From NCBI RefSeq assembly GCF_006636215.1, contig NZ_VIFM01000021.1, forward strand, positions 1-64,000: 64,000 bases of DNA, written 5' to 3'. Shown piece after piece: positions 15,252 to 24,333 of this stretch; the first letter of the stretch is position 1, and each line of letters opens with the position of its first letter. The notes beneath the pieces were generated by a model. That model ran no database searches. It had not been told where the DNA came from and was given only the letters and a program-made list of their open reading frames with translations. The stretch is from Myxococcus llanfairpwllgwyngyllgogerychwyrndrobwllllantysiliogogogochensis (GTDB taxonomy: Bacteria > Myxococcota > Myxococcia > Myxococcales > Myxococcaceae). Position numbers and translations under genes: made by a program.

Positions 15252-15848
15252 ATGTCGCCCGAGAAGCTCATCTTCGCGCAGTCCGTGGAAGCCCTCTTCG
15301 TGAGGGCCCTGGGCCCCTATCTGACGCGGGAGGGGCGCCAGCGCCTGAAGGGCGTGGGCCTGGATTTGTCGGAGCGGCTGCGGCCGGCCTACTCGCTGGA
15401 GCAGTGGCGAGGCTTCCTGCGGGTGGCCGTGCAGGACATCTTCCCGTCGCTGCCGGCGAAGGAGGCCTGGCTGGCGTTGGGTGCGCGCTATCTCCAGGGC
15501 TTCCGGCAGACGCCGGTGGGGCGGGCCAGCCTGTCGCTCGTCACCCGCCTGGGGCCGATGAGGACCCTGGAGCGGGTGCCCTACAACGTGAGGGCCGGCA
15601 ACAACTTCAACGAGGTGCGAGTGGAGGAGTCCGGCGAGGGCGCCGCCACGCTGTGGATGAAAGACGTGGCGGCGGACAACCCGTACTTCTCCGCGGGCTT
15701 CCTGGCGGAGTCGCTGCGCGTCGCGGGCGCCGGGCACGTGGAGGTGGAGCCCATCGCCTTCGACGGCACGGCGGCGACGTACCGCATCGTCTGGAACAGG
15801 ACCGCGGCGGCTCCCGTGGGGGAGTCCGCTCCCGCGCCGGGGGCGTAA
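15252..15848 (+). CDS. DUF2378 family protein (TIGR02265 Myxococcus paralogous family)
   Basis: This 198-residue soluble protein matches the DUF2378/TIGR02265 pattern I know from myxobacteria. It begins with KLIFAQSVEALFVRAL, has a helical middle (YSLEQWRGFLRVAVQDIFP, AWLALGARYLQGF) and a C-terminal beta-rich half (VPYNVRAGNNFNEV, DNPYFSAGFLAESL). The family has many paralogs in Myxococcus xanthus and no known biochemical role; the fold resembles small-molecule-binding helical sensors. It follows the histidine kinase by 69 bases on the same strand and may be co-transcribed with it, so a role in signalling is possible but inferred. Confidence 0.85.
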   Translation: MSPEKLIFAQSVEALFVRALGPYLTREGRQRLKGVGLDLSERLRPAYSLEQWRGFLRVAVQDIFPSLPAKEAWLALGARYLQGFRQTPVGRASLSLVTRLGPMRTLERVPYNVRAGNNFNEVRVEESGEGAATLWMKDVAADNPYFSAGFLAESLRVAGAGHVEVEPIAFDGTAATYRIVWNRTAAAPVGESAPAPGA

Positions 15849-15879
15849 GGCCCTCCGCGCTCACTTCATGAGGAGGGCC
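15849..15879. terminator. Hairpin at the convergent junction, overlapping the TPR gene end
   Basis: GGCCCTCC (15849-15856) and GGAGGGCC (15872-15879) form an 8-bp stem with a 15-base loop. It starts right after the DUF2378 stop and runs into the last codons of the converging TPR gene, so the two genes would share one terminator. Confidence 0.5.
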
Positions 15880-17138
15880 CGCAGGTGCTCCCGTTCATTC
15901 TCCACCGACGCGATGGTCCACGCGCGCTGGAGTGAGGGAAGGGGCCACAGGTCCATGCGCTGGGGCTGGGTCACGCGTGCGAGCTTGAAGGCATGGCGCT
16001 GTGCCGCGCCGACTTCTTCCCGTCGCTTCGGGTCGTTGAGCATCTCCACGCCCTGAATCACCATGCGCAGGCCTACCAGATACTCCACGAGCGTGGTCTC
16101 TTCGACGATGCGCTCGCCAATGGAGGACAACACGTGGCCCAGTCGCTCACGGTCCCCGGCCGTGAGCGTGTCCGAGACGAGTGCTCGCTGGGTGAGGCGG
16201 TAGGGACCGGTGAGCGCCAGCTCTCCCACGAAGGCTGAGAAGGCACTGGCTTGAGGGCGGGAGACCTTCGCCAGCGTCAGGAGCCGCATGGCCTCGGTGT
16301 ACATCGAGAGGGTGGAGGCGGTCCGGTAGTCAGGGAGGTCGGCGATGCGCTCCAGCTCGGCGAGCTCTTCTGGAGTGAAGGGCGCTTTCGGGTCGGTGTC
16401 CCCCAGCAGCACGAGCAACCGGAGTTGAATCTCCTGGGGCGATGTTGCGGCGAGTTGTTGAAGGCGGGGCTTGAGCGTGGTGCGCGCCTTCGCGAGCGCC
16501 TCGGGATGTTGGGGGGCCGCGGTCAGGAAGTGCTCGAAGGCGGCGCGCAGGAGGACGGGGTCCTTCACCTTGTCGAGGTGCGTGGCGAGCCACTCCAGGT
16601 CAGGGCTGCCGAGCATGTTTCCCGAGAGCGCGAGGATGAGGCGGACGTCCGCTGCTTCGGTGCGTTCCCAGGCGGCGTCGAACTCAGGCTTGCCATCGCT
16701 GGATGAGGTGGGTGGTTCCAGCAAGAAGCGGCTCTCCGCGAAGAGGGGGCGCTCTGCCTGGGCCCACGCGTGAAGGAAGGCCTCACGCCAATCGAACTTC
16801 GGTTGACGGGTGCGTTGCTCCACCAGGGACGAGAGGATGACGACCTCCGGCTCCTTCGCGGCGACCGCGCGAAGCCGCTTCAGGGTCTGCTCCGCCTTGG
16901 GCAACGCGCCCTGCTCCAGGAAGACGCACGTCTGGACGAAGAGGGCGCTCGCGTCTTGGGGCGCTTCCTTGAGCGCGACCGTGAGTTCCTTCTGGGCTTC
17001 CGCGCCATTGCCGGACCGGGCGTACTCGGAAGCGCGTTGGATGCGCGCGACGAGCGGTTCCGACCCGGCCATCTCCGGAGGGGCCGCTCCGAGGCTGAGG
17101 GCCGCGATGACGAGCCAGGGGACGATGGGTGTGCGCAT
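15861..17138 (-). CDS. Exported TPR-repeat protein of unknown function
   Basis: I cannot name this 425-residue protein. It has a cleavable signal (IVPWLVIAALSLGAA), then helical repeats resembling tetratricopeptide repeats near residues 30-100 (ASEYARSGNGAEAQKEL, DASALFVQTCVFLEQG). The rest is alpha-helical with no motif I recognise. TPR domains bind partner proteins, so a periplasmic scaffold is plausible. The ATG at 17138 lacks a clear Shine-Dalgarno site but has TAGGCT 6 bases upstream. It diverges from the Lhr-type helicase and converges with the DUF2378 gene. Confidence 0.75.
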   Translation of the reverse strand: MRTPIVPWLVIAALSLGAAPPEMAGSEPLVARIQRASEYARSGNGAEAQKELTVALKEAPQDASALFVQTCVFLEQGALPKAEQTLKRLRAVAAKEPEVVILSSLVEQRTRQPKFDWREAFLHAWAQAERPLFAESRFLLEPPTSSSDGKPEFDAAWERTEAADVRLILALSGNMLGSPDLEWLATHLDKVKDPVLLRAAFEHFLTAAPQHPEALAKARTTLKPRLQQLAATSPQEIQLRLLVLLGDTDPKAPFTPEELAELERIADLPDYRTASTLSMYTEAMRLLTLAKVSRPQASAFSAFVGELALTGPYRLTQRALVSDTLTAGDRERLGHVLSSIGERIVEETTLVEYLVGLRMVIQGVEMLNDPKRREEVGAAQRHAFKLARVTQPQRMDLWPLPSLQRAWTIASVENEREHLRALLMK

Positions 17139-17144
17139 GTCCCC

Positions 17145-17150
17145 AGCCTA
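17145..17150 (-). promoter_or_regulatory. Candidate -10 element of a leaderless transcript
   Basis: TAGGCT on the minus strand lies 6 bases before the ATG at 17138, the position expected for a transcript starting at the start codon. Confidence 0.35.
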
Positions 17151-17272
17151 ACGGCGCGGTCGCCTGGTCTGGGAGTACCCGAGCGGAGCGTGTGGGCGAA
17201 GCCGTTCCCCACGCCGCGTGCGCGTTGACGCCCGCCTGTACCTGTGTTCAGGCTCCGGGTGGAGAGGTGCGC

Positions 17273-20200
17273 ATGCCCCCGCAGATCAGTCTCGACTTCG
17301 CCGCCGAGTGCGCGGCGCACCCGGCACTGGCGAGTTTCCACCCGGTGGTTCGCCGCTGGTTCGCCGAACGACTGGGCGAGCCCACGCGTCCCCAGGTGGA
17401 GGGCTGGCCGCTCATCCAGGCCGGGCATGACGTGCTCATCGCCGCGCCCACGGGCAGCGGCAAGACGCTCACCGCGTTCCTCGCCGCGCTCGACTCGCTG
17501 TTCCGGCTCGCGCTGGAGCGGAACCTGGAAGACCGCACGCAGGTGCTCTACGTCTCGCCCTTGAAGGCGCTGGGCAACGACGTGCAGAAGAACCTGCTCC
17601 AGCCGCTGGAGGAGCTGCTCACGCGAGCCCGCGCGGAGGGCTACACGCCGGGCGAGCTGCGCGTGCAGGTGCGCAGCGGTGACACGTCCGCTTCCGAGCG
17701 CGCGCAGATGGTGCGCCGTCCGCCGCACATCCTCATCACCACGCCGGAGTCGCTCTACCTCTACCTCACCGCCGAGCGAGCCCGCGCCACCCTGCGCGGC
17801 GTGCGCACCGTCATCGTCGACGAGATTCACGCACTCGCGCGCGACAAGCGGGGCAGTCACTTCACGCTGTCCATGGAGCGACTCAAGGCGCTCACGGAGA
17901 TGCGCCCCCAGCTCATCGGCCTGTCCGCGACGCAGAAGCCGCTGGATGCGATTGCCGGCTTCCTCACCGGTGCGTCCCACCGCGAGTGCCGCAAGGTGGA
18001 GGTGGGCCATCTGCGCCCGTGGGACTTGAAGCTGGAGATTCCCGACGCGGAGCTGTCCTCGCTGGCGAGCCACGAGATGTGGGGCCAGGTCTACGACCGC
18101 CTCGTGGCACTGGCGGGGGAACACCGCACCACGCTCATCTTCGTCAACACGCGGAAGATGGCGGAGCGCGTGGCCCATGATTTGGGCGAGCGATTGGGCG
18201 AAGGTCTGGTGGCGGCCCACCACGGCAGCATGTCGCGGGAAATCCGGCTGGCGGCGGAGGAGAAGCTCAAGGACGGCCGGCTGCGCGTCATGGTGGCCAC
18301 CGCGTCGCTGGAGCTCGGTATCGACGTGGGCAACGTGGACCTTGTCGTCCAGCTGGGCACCACGAAGGCCATCTCCGTGCTGCTCCAGCGAGTGGGCCGC
18401 GCGGGCCACCACAAGGCGGCCATCTCCAAGGGCATCGTGTTCGCGATGACGCGCGACGAGTTGATGGAGTGCGCCGCGCTTCTCAACGCCGTGCGCGAGG
18501 GTGACCTGGACGCGGTGATCATCCCGCAGAAGCCGCTGGACGTGCTCGCGCAGCAGGTGGTGGCCGCGTGCGCGTGCGAGGAGTGGGACGAGCGCGCCCT
18601 CTTCAGCCTCTTCCAGCGCGCGTACCCGTACCGCGAGCTGACGTGGGAGGAGTACCAGGGCGTGCTGGAGGTGCTGTCGGAGGGCATCGCCGACCGACGT
18701 GGACGCGCGGGCATCCACCTGCACAGAGACCGCGTGAATCAGCGCCTCAAGGGCCGGCGCGGCGTGCGCATCACCGCGCTCACCAACGGCGGAGCCATCC
18801 CGGACACCTTCACCTTCAGCGTCACCGCCGAGCCAGAGGGCAAGGTGGTGGGCACGCTGGACGAGGACTTCGCGGTGGAGTCGTCGCCCGGAGATGTCTT
18901 CCTCCTGGGCAGCACCGCCTGGAGAATCCAGCGGGTGATGGGCAGCACGGTGATGGTGGAGGATGCACGCGGCGCGGCGCCCAACGTGCCCTTCTGGCGC
19001 GGTGAGGCCCCAGGACGGACGGACGAGCTGTCGCTCCAGGTCGGCCGGCTGCGCGACGAACTCCTCAACCGCGACGATGCGGCCAGCTTCCTGGAGAAGG
19101 AGCTGCGCATGCCGCCACCCGCGGTGGATGCGCTGCTGGGCTACCTGCGGCTGGGCAAGAAGATGCTGGACGCGGTGCCCAGCAATCAGCTCGTGGTGGC
19201 CGAGCGCTTCTTCGACGAAGCGGGTGGCATGCAGCTCATCATCCACGCGCCCTTCGGCAGTCGCATCAACCGGGCCTGGGGAATGGCGCTGCGCAAGCGC
19301 TTCTGCCGCTCGTTCGACTTCGAGCTCCAGGCGGCGGCGACGGAGGACGGCATCCTCCTGTCTCTGGGCGAGCAGCACTCCTTTCCGCTGGCGGACATCT
19401 TCGACTTCCTTCACCCGGACCAGGTGGAAGAGGTGCTGGTGCAGGCGGTGCTCCAGTCGCCGCTGTTCGGCACGCGCTTCCGCTGGGTGGCCACGCGAGC
19501 CCTGGCGCTCAACCGGATGATGGGGGGCAAGCGCGTGGCGCCCAACCTCCAGCGCGCGCGCAGCGAGGACCTCTTGGCCGCCGTCTTCCCGGCGCAGGTG
19601 GGCTGTCAGGACAACCACGGTGGCGGCGACGTCGAGCTGCCGGACCATCCGCTGGTGAAGCAGACAATGGACGACTGTCTGCACGAGGCCATGGATGTGG
19701 AGGGCCTGCGTGAGGTGCTCCGTCGCATGAAGGACGGCCGCATCCGCCTGGAGGCGCGCGACGTACCGGAGCCGAGCGTCTTCGCGCACGCGATGATTCA
19801 CAGCCAGCCGTACACGTTCCTGGATGACGCCCCGGCGGAGGAGCGCCGCGTGCGCAACGTGGCCCTGCGCCGCGCGCTGCCGGCCGAGGACGCGGCGGCC
19901 TTCGGAGCGCTGGACGCGACGGCCATCGCCACGGTGGTGGAGGACGCCGCGCCGCCGATGCGCGACGAGGACGAGCTGCACGACATGCTCCTCCAGTGGG
20001 TGCTGGTGCGGGACGCGGAGGTGCCGAAGGGACTGGCGACGCCGCTGTTCGAGCAGGGCCGGGTGGCGTGGTTGGACCTGCCCGCCGGACGGTTCCTCGT
20101 CGCGGCGGAGCGGGGCAGCGCGGTGCGAGCGCTGTTCCCCGACGGGGTGACGCAGCCTCCGTTGCCGGTGCTGGCGCATGACCGGCCGGTGGAGCGCGAG

Positions 20201-21628
20201 GCCGCGGTGCTCCAGGTGGTGCGCGGGCGGATGGAGAACGTGGGCCCCACCACGGTGGCGGAGCTGTCTCGCCTCTGCGTGCTGAGCGAGGACGAGGTCA
20301 ACGCGGCGATGCATCAGCTGGAGATGCAGGGCACCGTGCTGCGGGGCCGCTTCCGTCCGCTGGAGACACCGCTCGCGCCGGGAGAGACGCCGCCGCTGGA
20401 GTGGTGCGACCGCCGTCTGCTCCAGCGAATCCACCGGATGACAGTGGGGCGGCTGCGCCGGGAAATCGAACCGCTGAGCGGACGCGACTTCATGCGCTTC
20501 CTCTTCCGGTGGCACCACATGGAGGACGTGGACGCGCTGCGCGGCTCCACGGGACTCATGAAGGCGGTGCGGTTGCTCCAGGGGTACGAGGCGCCTGCCT
20601 CCGCGTGGGAGCGCTTCCTGTTGCCCGCGCGCATGAGGGGCTACACGCCGGACATGCTGGAGCGCGCCTGCTACGCGGGTGAGGTGGCCTGGGGCCGGCT
20701 GACGATGAAGGACCAGCCGAAGCCCGTGCCGGGGCCTCGTCGCGGTGCGCCCGTGACGCCGCCGGAGCCGGAGGCCCCAGCACCCACGCGCTCGCGAGCC
20801 TCGCCCACTCGCAACGCGCCGCTGACCTTCACGCTGCGCGAGGACCTGGAGTGGATGCTCGCGGCGGCGCGGCCTCACGCGGTGCTCGCGGATGGGGACG
20901 TGTGGACGCCGCCGGACCTCAGCGTGGCCGCCAAGGATGTGGTGGCGGTGTTGGAGCGCCGGGGCGCGTGCTTCTTCCAGGACCTGGTGTCCCGCGCGCG
21001 ACGACTGCCCGCTGAAATCGAGGACGCGCTGTGGGAGTTGGTGGCGCGCGGCCTGGTGACGGCGGACGCGGTGCAGAACCTGCGCGTGCTCCAGAGCCCC
21101 GCGCATCGGAAGCGGCAGAAGCTGTTGCAGCGCGGTGGACCCGGACGCTGGAGCCTGCTGGCGCCCGCGGAGCCGAAGACGTCGGACGAGGTGATGGACT
21201 CGCTGGCGCGCCTGTTCCTCCAGCGCTACGGCATCGTCTGGCGAGACCTGGTGATGCGAGAGGCGCTGGCGCCCACGTGGCGTGAGCTGCTGTTCGTCTA
21301 CCGACGCATGGAGGCGCGAGGCGAGGTGCGCGGTGGTCGCTTCGTCGCGGGCTTCGTTGGAGAACAGTTCGCGCTGCCAGAGGCGGTGGACATGGCACGC
21401 GCGGTGCGACGGCAGCCTCCTTCCGGGGTGCGAGTGCAGCTCTCCGGCGTGGACCCGCTCAACCTCACGGGTGTGGTGACTCCAGGGCCGCGCGTGCCCG
21501 CGATGCCGGGCAACGTCGTCACCTACGTGGACGGCGTGCCGGGCGGCGTCGACGCGCTGGAGGACGATTCCGAGGAGAACGTTGGCGAGGACACGGAGAG
21601 CGGCGGCGGGGTGGCGCAGGCCAGCTGA
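17273..21628 (+). CDS. lhr: Large Lhr-type ATP-dependent DNA helicase
   Basis: This 1451-residue superfamily 2 helicase has Walker A APTGSGKT (about residue 60), DEIH (about 183), motif III LSATQ and motif VI QRVGRAGHH. VDEIHALARDKRGSHF is typical of the Lhr group. The helicase core fills about the first 450 residues. The Lhr-specific winged-helix and beta-barrel region follows, then a long C-terminal extension (to 1451) as in the bacterial long Lhr form. Known Lhr proteins translocate 3'-5' on single-stranded DNA and unwind RNA:DNA duplexes, and are DNA-damage induced in mycobacteria. ATG 17273 has GGAGAGG upstream. A proline-rich linker (about residues 1148-1180) divides the C-terminal half. 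It stands alone and diverges from the TPR gene. Confidence 0.9.
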   Translation: MPPQISLDFAAECAAHPALASFHPVVRRWFAERLGEPTRPQVEGWPLIQAGHDVLIAAPTGSGKTLTAFLAALDSLFRLALERNLEDRTQVLYVSPLKALGNDVQKNLLQPLEELLTRARAEGYTPGELRVQVRSGDTSASERAQMVRRPPHILITTPESLYLYLTAERARATLRGVRTVIVDEIHALARDKRGSHFTLSMERLKALTEMRPQLIGLSATQKPLDAIAGFLTGASHRECRKVEVGHLRPWDLKLEIPDAELSSLASHEMWGQVYDRLVALAGEHRTTLIFVNTRKMAERVAHDLGERLGEGLVAAHHGSMSREIRLAAEEKLKDGRLRVMVATASLELGIDVGNVDLVVQLGTTKAISVLLQRVGRAGHHKAAISKGIVFAMTRDELMECAALLNAVREGDLDAVIIPQKPLDVLAQQVVAACACEEWDERALFSLFQRAYPYRELTWEEYQGVLEVLSEGIADRRGRAGIHLHRDRVNQRLKGRRGVRITALTNGGAIPDTFTFSVTAEPEGKVVGTLDEDFAVESSPGDVFLLGSTAWRIQRVMGSTVMVEDARGAAPNVPFWRGEAPGRTDELSLQVGRLRDELLNRDDAASFLEKELRMPPPAVDALLGYLRLGKKMLDAVPSNQLVVAERFFDEAGGMQLIIHAPFGSRINRAWGMALRKRFCRSFDFELQAAATEDGILLSLGEQHSFPLADIFDFLHPDQVEEVLVQAVLQSPLFGTRFRWVATRALALNRMMGGKRVAPNLQRARSEDLLAAVFPAQVGCQDNHGGGDVELPDHPLVKQTMDDCLHEAMDVEGLREVLRRMKDGRIRLEARDVPEPSVFAHAMIHSQPYTFLDDAPAEERRVRNVALRRALPAEDAAAFGALDATAIATVVEDAAPPMRDEDELHDMLLQWVLVRDAEVPKGLATPLFEQGRVAWLDLPAGRFLVAAERGSAVRALFPDGVTQPPLPVLAHDRPVEREAAVLQVVRGRMENVGPTTVAELSRLCVLSEDEVNAAMHQLEMQGTVLRGRFRPLETPLAPGETPPLEWCDRRLLQRIHRMTVGRLRREIEPLSGRDFMRFLFRWHHMEDVDALRGSTGLMKAVRLLQGYEAPASAWERFLLPARMRGYTPDMLERACYAGEVAWGRLTMKDQPKPVPGPRRGAPVTPPEPEAPAPTRSRASPTRNAPLTFTLREDLEWMLAAARPHAVLADGDVWTPPDLSVAAKDVVAVLERRGACFFQDLVSRARRLPAEIEDALWELVARGLVTADAVQNLRVLQSPAHRKRQKLLQRGGPGRWSLLAPAEPKTSDEVMDSLARLFLQRYGIVWRDLVMREALAPTWRELLFVYRRMEARGEVRGGRFVAGFVGEQFALPEAVDMARAVRRQPPSGVRVQLSGVDPLNLTGVVTPGPRVPAMPGNVVTYVDGVPGGVDALEDDSEENVGEDTESGGGVAQAS

Positions 21629-21696
21629 GAATCCCCGTTCGTCTGGACACGCGGTGTTAGGGTCCCCCCACTGTTTCCTGGAGGGGGTTCTCTCGA

Positions 21697-24267
21697 ATGC
21701 GTCGTCTATTGCTCGTCGGAATGTTGCTGCTCTCCGCCACGTCGTGTGACGAGGACGGCGGGGGCGGGCCTGATGCGAACTCCGGCACCGTCGCGGGGAC
21801 GCTGACGCCGTTCCGCAGCAACGAGCAGTCCTCCGAGGGTGGAGTCTCCCGAGCCACCCACCTTCCCTTCGGCAAGGGCGTGCTGGCGCGGCTGAAGGAC
21901 TCGATGCGCGGCGCGAAGGCACAGCGCGTGCGCCGCTCGGCGGTGGACCAGACGGACCCGGGCCTGCCCATCATCCCCGCGCCGCTGGGGCCGCCGCCCC
22001 TGGCACGCATCCCCCAGGAGGACCCGACCATCGCCGGTGACGTCGTGGTCCGCTTCGAGGAAGCGGACGTGTCACCCGAGCACGTGTTGTCCGCGACGGC
22101 GCTCCCGGGCTACCGCGTGGTGCACAAGGGCCATGCGAGCGAGTACCTGCACCTGGTGGGCTTCGAGGCGGAGGACGGCCACGCGGTGACGACGGACGAG
22201 ACGCGTGAGCTGGTGTCGAAGCTCGCGGCGGTGCCGGGCGTGCGCTACACGGACCGCAACCTGCGCATGTACAAGACGGCCGTCCCCGACGACAAGGGCT
22301 ACGGCCTCCAGTGGCACTACCCCACCATCAACCTGCCGGCCGCATGGGACATCGAGTTCGGCGCGGACGGCGTGGTGGTGGCGGTCATCGACACCGGCAT
22401 CGTCTCGCACCCGGACCTCAACACCCACGTGGTGCAGGGCTACGACATGATTGCCGACCCGACCAACGCGGGTGACGGCAATGGCCGCGACCCGAATCCC
22501 CTGGACGAAGGGGGCGATGAGCCACAGGGCGGTTCGTCGTGGCATGGCTCGCACGTGGCGGGCACCGTGGCCGCGGTGACGAACAACGGCGTCGGCGTCG
22601 CGGGCGTGGCCTGGAACGCGCAGCTCCTGCCGGTGCGCGTGCTGGGCAACAAGGGCGGCAACAGCTTCGACATCGCGGCGGCCATCGCCTGGGCCACCGG
22701 AGGTGATGTGCCCGGCATCACCCAGCGCCCGGCCAGGGCCGCCAAGGTGGTGAACATGAGCCTGGGTGGCAGCGCGCCGCCGCAGCCGCTCTACCAGGAC
22801 GCCATCGATGCCGCCGTCCGTCGCGGCGCCATCATCGTCGTCGCCGCCGGCAACGAGAACGTGGACGCCTCCAACAGCACGCCGTGCAACCAGGAGAACG
22901 TCATCTGCGTGGGCTCCACGGGCCTGTCGGGCCGGCGCAGCAGTTTCTCCAACTACGGTGCGCGCGTGGATGTGGTGGCCTCCGGCGGAGAAATGGTGGA
23001 GGACATCAACGGCGACGGCTACGCGGACGGCGTGTTGTCCACGGTGCTGGATGACAACCGGCAGCCCGCGTATGCCTTCTCCCAGGGCACCAGCATGGCG
23101 GCGCCGCACGTGGCCGGCGTGGTGGCGCTGCTGGCGGCGACCGCGGCCAAGCTGACCGCGGACCTCACGTCGAGCCAGGCGGAGAGCGCGCTGAAGACCA
23201 CCGCGACGCCGATTCCCTCCTCGCTGTGCGCCGGAGGTTGTGGCGCGGGCCTCATCAACGCGCAGGCGGCGCTGCGGCGCATCCAGAGCACGGACCCGGC
23301 GTTGGAGCCGCCGAAGCTGAGCGTGTCGACGAGCACGCTCTTCTTCCGGCAGAGCGTCACGCAGCAGCTCACGCTGAGCAACGTGGGCGGCCGACAGGGC
23401 GGCGACTTGGTGGTGACGGCCACTGTTTCGGGCGCGCAGCAGTCGGCGGTGTCCTTCCCCGGGGGAAGCACCAAGACGGTGCCTGCCTACGGCTCGACGA
23501 CGCTGGACGTGGCGGTGAACACGGCGGGCCTCGCGGATGGCGACTACGTGGTGAACCTCAACCTCGCGGGCTCCGGCGCGGCCGGCTCGGCGACGGTGGC
23601 GGTGAAGATTGGCGTGGGCACGTCGGACGACCTGGATGCCATTGTCGCCTTCGTCTGGCAGAACGCGCTGACGGGCGAGTGGGAGGCGGCCGAGGAGGCC
23701 ATCACCGTGGCTCGCGCGTCGCGCGGATACGCCTACTCCCTCGAACTGGAGCCCAGGACCTACTACGCGCTGGCGACCATCGACGACGACGAGGACGGCG
23801 ATTTGTTCGAGGACGGGGAGCGCACGGGCTTCTGGCGCAACGTCGACTCCTTCGAACCGCTCGACGTGGAGGCCGGTGACTCCACGCCCGGCATCAGCTT
23901 CGACCTGCTCCCGCTGGCGCCCATCGACGATGACCCGACGCTGGACGTGGGCGCGTCGTGCACGGATGACTCCGACTGTGCGGAGGGGTTCTGCAACACG
24001 AACTTCCCCGGAGGCTACTGCTCGCTCGTGTGCAACACGACGGCGTGCCCCGCGGGCTCGAAGTGCTACACGGTCAGTTCGTCGGGGTTGAAGAACTGCC
24101 TGGACAGCTGCTCCCGCCAGGTGGGCACCGGTCAGGGCGACTGTCGTTCGGGCTATGTCTGCTACAGCGACGGCACTGGCATTGGCGCGTGTCAGCCGAG
24201 CTGCATCGGCTCCGGCCTCAACTGCCTGGCTCCGGCCACATGTCGGAGCGACGGCTTCTGTCGCTGA
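21697..24267 (+). CDS. Subtilisin-like (S8) serine protease lipoprotein with cysteine-rich tail
   Basis: This 856-residue protein starts with a lipoprotein signal (LLLSATSC) and a glycine-rich spacer. An I9-like propeptide region follows (about 110-200). The S8 catalytic domain has Asp in VVAVIDTG (about residue 232), His in HGSHVAGT (about 284), oxyanion Asn in AAGNEN and Ser in GTSMAAPH (about 467). Beta-sandwich domains follow. The last roughly 90 residues hold many regularly spaced cysteines (DDSDCAEGFC, NTTACPAGSKC, CRSGYVC), a Dickkopf/EGF-like tail common in myxobacterial surface proteins. It is probably a surface-tethered protease that may help in predation or matrix turnover (inference). 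GGAGGGGG at 21680-21687 supports the start. Confidence 0.9.
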   Translation: MRRLLLVGMLLLSATSCDEDGGGGPDANSGTVAGTLTPFRSNEQSSEGGVSRATHLPFGKGVLARLKDSMRGAKAQRVRRSAVDQTDPGLPIIPAPLGPPPLARIPQEDPTIAGDVVVRFEEADVSPEHVLSATALPGYRVVHKGHASEYLHLVGFEAEDGHAVTTDETRELVSKLAAVPGVRYTDRNLRMYKTAVPDDKGYGLQWHYPTINLPAAWDIEFGADGVVVAVIDTGIVSHPDLNTHVVQGYDMIADPTNAGDGNGRDPNPLDEGGDEPQGGSSWHGSHVAGTVAAVTNNGVGVAGVAWNAQLLPVRVLGNKGGNSFDIAAAIAWATGGDVPGITQRPARAAKVVNMSLGGSAPPQPLYQDAIDAAVRRGAIIVVAAGNENVDASNSTPCNQENVICVGSTGLSGRRSSFSNYGARVDVVASGGEMVEDINGDGYADGVLSTVLDDNRQPAYAFSQGTSMAAPHVAGVVALLAATAAKLTADLTSSQAESALKTTATPIPSSLCAGGCGAGLINAQAALRRIQSTDPALEPPKLSVSTSTLFFRQSVTQQLTLSNVGGRQGGDLVVTATVSGAQQSAVSFPGGSTKTVPAYGSTTLDVAVNTAGLADGDYVVNLNLAGSGAAGSATVAVKIGVGTSDDLDAIVAFVWQNALTGEWEAAEEAITVARASRGYAYSLELEPRTYYALATIDDDEDGDLFEDGERTGFWRNVDSFEPLDVEAGDSTPGISFDLLPLAPIDDDPTLDVGASCTDDSDCAEGFCNTNFPGGYCSLVCNTTACPAGSKCYTVSSSGLKNCLDSCSRQVGTGQGDCRSGYVCYSDGTGIGACQPSCIGSGLNCLAPATCRSDGFCR

Positions 24268-24288
24268 GTCGCCGTCCGGGGCGAAGCG

Positions 24289-24315
24289 GGTTCCCGGTGA
24301 GGTCGACCGGGGACC
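24289..24315. terminator. Hairpin between converging protease and phosphoesterase genes
   Basis: GGTTCCCGGT (24289-24298) and ACCGGGGACC (24306-24315) form a 10-bp stem with one G-T wobble and a 7-base loop, placed between the two convergent stop codons. Confidence 0.55.
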
Positions 24316-24333
24316 GCGCGGCGCCTCACGTCT

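Noticed and set aside
16880-21922. A 1680-codon open frame on the minus strand across the Lhr-type helicase gene
   Set aside because: It is antisense to a gene with full helicase motifs, is rich in His/Arg/Gln/Leu and shows no family pattern. Long antisense frames are a by-product of high GC in the third codon position.
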